NCBI RefSeq assembly: GCF_000703165.1 | Contig: NZ_JNLQ01000002.1 | Coordinates: 3,472,001-3,536,000, forward strand | DNA from: Butyrivibrio sp. AE3004 | GTDB lineage: Bacteria; Bacillota; Clostridia; Lachnospirales; Lachnospiraceae | Reading direction: 5' to 3' | DNA: 64,000 nt | Shown here: positions 60,938-64,000 of the stretch, piece by piece | How the letters are laid out: every line of letters starts with the position of its first letter | How positions within the stretch are numbered: the first letter of the stretch is position 1 | Notes under the pieces: generated by a model | Databases searched by the model: none | Told to the model about the DNA's origin: nothing | The model's input: only the letters and a program-made list of their open reading frames with translations | Made by a program: the position numbers and the translations under genes

Positions 60938-61546
60938 GTGAATATTATTAACAGGGCTTTTACAAAAACTGAAAAGATACTACTCCTGATACTGCTTATT
61001 GTTATCATTGCGGCATCCTACTACCTGTTTGTATCAACGCCGATTGAGCAGGGAATCGATTCCGCAAAGCAGGAACAGAATGCACTTTCAACAGAGCTTG
61101 ACGCGACTCAGAACAAGATCAGCAGAATGCAGTCAATGTCAGATGAGATCAATGCCAGCAAAAAAGCTGAGCTTAGTTATCTTCCAAGCTATAACGCAGG
61201 AAAGCAGGAGCTTGATTTCCTCCATGAGACTCTTAACAGGACCATGGATTATAACGTAAGGTTCACAAAGCTCACAAGAGAAGGCGACCTCATAAGAAGA
61301 GAATGGGAGATGGGATTTACCGTACCTCATTTTTACGAAGCAGAGAAAATAATCGAGAAGCTTGAGGGCAGTGAAATAAGATGCCTTGTTGATGACATGG
61401 TGGTAACACCCTTCCAGCTTGGAACCAACATCAATAACGATGCTGTTACGGTTAAACTGACGGGAACCTTCTACGAGACCATGCATGACGGAGTTCCGGA
61501 CCAGGAGCTTCCGGAGGATTCACTTAAGGATGTTACTGAGCCGTAA
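60938..61546 (+). CDS. pilO: PilO-like pilus alignment protein
   Basis: A 202-residue protein with one N-terminal helix (about 13-33), a coiled coil at about 40-75 (EQGIDSAKQEQNALSTELDA...) and a C-terminal ferredoxin-like domain (VRFTKLTREGDLIRREWEM, AEKIIEKLEGSEIRCLVDDM). Size, layout and position right after PilN match PilO. The start is GTG with AAGGAG. Confidence 0.85.
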   Translation: MNIINRAFTKTEKILLLILLIVIIAASYYLFVSTPIEQGIDSAKQEQNALSTELDATQNKISRMQSMSDEINASKKAELSYLPSYNAGKQELDFLHETLNRTMDYNVRFTKLTREGDLIRREWEMGFTVPHFYEAEKIIEKLEGSEIRCLVDDMVVTPFQLGTNINNDAVTVKLTGTFYETMHDGVPDQELPEDSLKDVTEP

Positions 61547-61627
61547 GATGTATTTAATTTTTTTCAATAGAAAGGACAAAGCTTATCTTTGAAGATGAGA
61601 CTGCAGGATTCAAATGGATGAGGGGGT

Positions 61628-62299
61628 ATGACTTTAATGATTAAAGATTTAATTAAATCATTAAGAAAAAAACTGAATACCCGTGGGGCATCCCTGGTTG
61701 TGGCTTTGGTGATTTTTATCATCTGCTCATTTGTCTCTCTGGCTATAGTCAATTCTTCAATCCTGACAGTACAAAGGACAAACGCAGAGAAGAAGGAAGA
61801 GATAGCATATGCAGCTACAACGCAGGCTATGAACCTCATAAAGGCGTGTATAAAGGACGATGCAACTTACAGATATGAGGCAGGTGTAAGCGCAACGCAG
61901 CCGCTTCCTGCCGGTGAACCCAAAATACAAGGGATGGACGATAAGATCGGCGCTTCTGTTAAAACCATGGCCGAATCAGTTGCAGCAAACGGCGCCAAAA
62001 TAAGTAAGGACATTACCTTTACAAGTACCGGTGTAAATAATAAATTACACGGTACATTACAAGGGAAAATAACCATGTATCCAACATACACGATCATGAT
62101 AGACGTCTGGATAGAGGATGGGGATACGGATTATCCGCTCACACTCACAATACCTGGTTCTGCCGAGACAGTGAAGGAAGATACACTTGGAACAAAAACA
62201 AGTACTGGAGCATACACATCAAAGGATATTAAATATATTTCCTGGTCTAAGAGCGGAATGTATGTAACAAGTAAGAAAAAGGCACAAACAAATCCATAA
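61628..62299 (+). CDS. PilX/GspK-like minor pilin without Glu5
   Basis: A 223-residue protein. The N-terminus ...NTRGASLVVALVIFIICSFVSLAIVNSS matches PilX/GspK N-terminal regions (RG-[AS]-x-L-x-x-AL-x-x); the processing site G|ASLVV lacks the Glu at +5 that other pilins need, a hallmark of the pilin that sits at the tip (GspK, PilX). The rest is a Thr/Lys-rich extracellular domain. GAGGGGG precedes the ATG. It opens a run of four pilin-like genes. Confidence 0.72.
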   Translation: MTLMIKDLIKSLRKKLNTRGASLVVALVIFIICSFVSLAIVNSSILTVQRTNAEKKEEIAYAATTQAMNLIKACIKDDATYRYEAGVSATQPLPAGEPKIQGMDDKIGASVKTMAESVAANGAKISKDITFTSTGVNNKLHGTLQGKITMYPTYTIMIDVWIEDGDTDYPLTLTIPGSAETVKEDTLGTKTSTGAYTSKDIKYISWSKSGMYVTSKKKAQTNP

Positions 62300-62309
62300 G
62301 GTTATTATT

Positions 62310-62558
62310 ATGATTGAAATAAAGAAATTGAGCAGAGTAAGGAGAAAACTAAATAACAGCTCCGGAGAATCACTGGGGGAAACTTTGGTGGCTCTCCTTA
62401 TAGCAGCACTCGCGCTCACAATGCTTCCGGGAGCAATGGCGGCAGCTACAAAGGCTGATATCACCGCAAAGAAAGAATCGGTATATTACGATGATCCGGC
62501 AGGAGGCACCGGATACGATAATGGAGTTGAAGTTACTGCATTTACTATAGGTAACTGA
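62310..62558 (+). CDS. Short minor prepilin (GspI/PilV-like)
   Basis: Only 82 residues: leader MIEIKKLSRVRRKLNNSSG, cleavage site G|ESLGETLVALLIAALALTML with Glu at +1 and +5, then about 40 further residues including a Gly/Tyr/Asp patch (YYDDPAGGTGYDNG). Position +1 is usually Phe or Met, so Glu is unusual. The body is shorter than most minor pilins. Confidence 0.7.
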   Translation: MIEIKKLSRVRRKLNNSSGESLGETLVALLIAALALTMLPGAMAAATKADITAKKESVYYDDPAGGTGYDNGVEVTAFTIGN

Positions 62559-62571
62559 ATATTTTGGGGAA

Positions 62572-63144
62572 GTGATAGTTATTAAAAATCTGATTAAAAA
62601 AATCAAAAAGAAAATAAGGTGTCAGGGCAATAAAGGATTTTCCATAGCTGAAATGCTTTTGGCGATGCTGATTTTACTTCTTGCATCACAGCTTGTTGCA
62701 GAATCCATGAGACTTGCTGCGGCACACTATATAGACTATACAAATCATGCGCACGCGCAGATGATAATGTCCACGTTATCTGACTTTGTACGATCTGAGA
62801 TCACAACGGCAAGTGAGATAGATGATACGAATGGTATTACGTTTTTAGATGGAAGCGGACTTATCGGTGGACGTTGTAAGATAGTTTGCGATGAGGATAC
62901 TGTTTTTTTGCAAAATGTTAAGGACCCAGGTAAAAAGTATTACCCGATAGTGGGACTTGAGGGTGCAACCTCACATGATTATGCTGAGAAACTTAAGGTA
63001 AATGCAACATTTACCAAAAAGCAAAAGCCGACGACAGCTGATCCAAACTGGAAATTTGAACTTACTATTGAAGTGCTTGATAAAAAAGGAAATTCACTTA
63101 CTAAAGGCAAGTACGAGATTAAAATACCTGATAAAGTGAAGTAA
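62572..63144 (+). CDS. Minor prepilin (GspJ/PilW-like)
   Basis: A 190-residue prepilin: leader MIVIKNLIKKIKKKIRCQGNKG, site G|FSIAEMLLAMLILLLASQLV with Glu at +5, then an extended helix and beta-rich domain (VLDKKGNSLTKGKYEI at the end). The start is GTG 62572; GGGGA lies unusually close to it, 2-3 bases away. Confidence 0.78.
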   Translation: MIVIKNLIKKIKKKIRCQGNKGFSIAEMLLAMLILLLASQLVAESMRLAAAHYIDYTNHAHAQMIMSTLSDFVRSEITTASEIDDTNGITFLDGSGLIGGRCKIVCDEDTVFLQNVKDPGKKYYPIVGLEGATSHDYAEKLKVNATFTKKQKPTTADPNWKFELTIEVLDKKGNSLTKGKYEIKIPDKVK

Positions 63145-63199
63145 AAAAATAAGCTTATATATTTTTATTCGAAATAAATTGTTTTGGGAGATGAGGGGT

Positions 63200-64000
63200 A
63201 TGATAAAAGTAAATACTAAGGGGAATTCTAAGGACAGCCGCAAAAGGGCTGTATCCGGTTTTACTCTCGCAGAAATTCTTATAGCTATAGGAATACTGCT
63301 GATATTGATGGCAGTAGGTGTAATAGCGGCATCCACACTAATTAAAAATACTAGGCAGTCTCACCTTGATAAAAGAGCTGAGGCTGTTTACTATGCTGCT
63401 CAAAGCAGAATGATGGAACTCTTTGTAACTCAGGAAAAGGTTGAAGAAGAGATTACCAGAGATGGAAAGACCATCACTGTTTCGGTAGTCGATGAATTAT
63501 ATAACGGCAATACTTTTAGTTACGGCGGAAAAGATCTTGCATATGTTACTACTGATGATACAGATAGCATCATTTTTAAGGACAACAGCCTTGCAGCAGA
63601 ATTCGGAGGAAGCGCCGGTATCATCGAGTATGACCCTATAAGTCTTGATGTATATGCTGTTATTTTGTGTGACGATCTTACAAAAGCAGGTACTTCTCTT
63701 TCTGCTTTGACACAGCAGCCAAGCGGTGCGCCTGTCAGAGGAAGTGCGCAGGACAGAATAAGCGCTTATAAAAGTTATGTTGGATATTATGCAGAGGGTG
63801 ATTTCGGTAACCTTGGTGCAAAGGTAGATAGTGGTTTATCAGCAGGTGCCTGGATTGTAAACGGACGTGACCTTCTGGGAATAGTGAAGATTACTGTTGA
63901 TGAAGAAACAAAGGGACTGCTGACAGGCCTTTCCTATAAGCTTACTGTCAGAGGTCCTAAGAGCGGTGCGGAAGGAAGCGAGACCTATGCAGAGCTTAAC
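63200..64000 (+). CDS. Prepilin-type protein, incomplete at the window edge
   Basis: The frame is open from ATG 63200 (preceded by GAGGGG) to the last base, 267 codons so far. The prepilin site is VSG|FTLAEILIAIGILLILMAVGV with Glu at +5. The extracellular part (RRAEAVYYAAQ-like KRAEAVYYAAQSRMMELFV, then a long beta-rich region) is larger than in the other pilins here, so it may be an adhesin-like or tip pilin. The C-terminus is not seen. Confidence 0.8.
   Translation, partial: MIKVNTKGNSKDSRKRAVSGFTLAEILIAIGILLILMAVGVIAASTLIKNTRQSHLDKRAEAVYYAAQSRMMELFVTQEKVEEEITRDGKTITVSVVDELYNGNTFSYGGKDLAYVTTDDTDSIIFKDNSLAAEFGGSAGIIEYDPISLDVYAVILCDDLTKAGTSLSALTQQPSGAPVRGSAQDRISAYKSYVGYYAEGDFGNLGAKVDSGLSAGAWIVNGRDLLGIVKITVDEETKGLLTGLSYKLTVRGPKSGAEGSETYAELN

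Noticed and set aside
61613..61625. GGATGAGGG match before the PilX-like gene
   Set aside because: It is a ribosome binding site context without the accompanying hairpins, so not a repeat copy.

Overview
The window looks like chromosome of a low-to-mid GC, Gram-positive anaerobe of the Lachnospiraceae, closest in flavour to Butyrivibrio/Pseudobutyrivibrio. The reasons are the pflA-pflB pair, the hprK/glk/murB/rapZ/whiA/HPr block, LplB/YtcP-type sugar permeases with a GH120 beta-xylosidase, strong Gram-positive ribosome binding sites, and a monoderm type IV pilus operon without a secretin. This taxonomic call is an inference from gene content, not a search result. No rRNA, tRNA, CRISPR array or complete insertion sequence was seen.

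Layout. (1) 1-6.8 kb is accessory and partly decayed: an AraC-like tail, an ANT(6)-type aminoglycoside nucleotidyltransferase, a structured leader plus N-terminal gene fragment, a GNAT acetyltransferase overlapping a methyltransferase, an ABC-ATPase relic, a YjdI-YjdJ fusion, an isoprenylcysteine-methyltransferase-like membrane enzyme, YbaK, and a flavin reductase/metallo-hydrolase pair. (2) 7-9.5 kb: a GH27 alpha-galactosidase with a large inserted domain, and a small hypothetical protein. (3) 9.6-16.3 kb is a c-di-GMP locus: a GGDEF protein, a degenerate HD-GYP protein and an orphan solute-binding lipoprotein on +, facing two overlapping membrane GGDEF genes on -. (4) 16.4-19.6 kb (-): SPFH, zinc-ribbon and TPM-domain proteins, resembling Bacillus ydjI/ydjG/ydjH but without pspA. 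(5) 19.9-31 kb: a RACo-like 2Fe-2S/ASKHA protein, ftsH, uvrC, hprK, ROK glucokinase, murB, rapZ, whiA and a Crh-like HPr with Glu15 and Ser46. (6) 31-40 kb: lipid kinase, cyclophilin, acetyltransferase, Na/Pi cotransporter with PhoU domain, hypB, pflA and pflB. (7) 40-49.3 kb: mgtE, a small DUF559 endonuclease gene embedded in a cluster of two-hairpin palindromic repeats, a GH120 beta-xylosidase facing a three-gene oligosaccharide ABC importer. (8) 49.4-64 kb: a 14-repeat solenoid protein, a major prepilin, an LtaS-type phosphotransferase, and a type IV pilus operon (pilB, pilT, pilC, pilD, a pilM-pilN fusion, pilO and minor pilins) running off the right edge.

How the genes work together: region 5 couples carbon status (HprK acting on Ser46 of the Crh-like protein, glucokinase) with wall synthesis and division (MurB, RapZ, WhiA). 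Region 7 takes up and cleaves xylo-oligosaccharides. Region 6 provides pyruvate fermentation through formate. Region 8 builds a retractable pilus.

The best candidate for something little described is the physical association of the DUF559 nuclease with nine or so copies of a GGATGAGGG-ended palindromic repeat, all between 39.9 and 47.3 kb, including a four-copy 86-bp tandem array immediately upstream of the nuclease gene. It looks like a REP/RAYT analogue built on a different enzyme. Secondary candidates are the c-di-GMP/solute-binding trio with a broken HD dyad, the pspA-less SPFH set, and the LtaS-type enzyme beside the major pilin.
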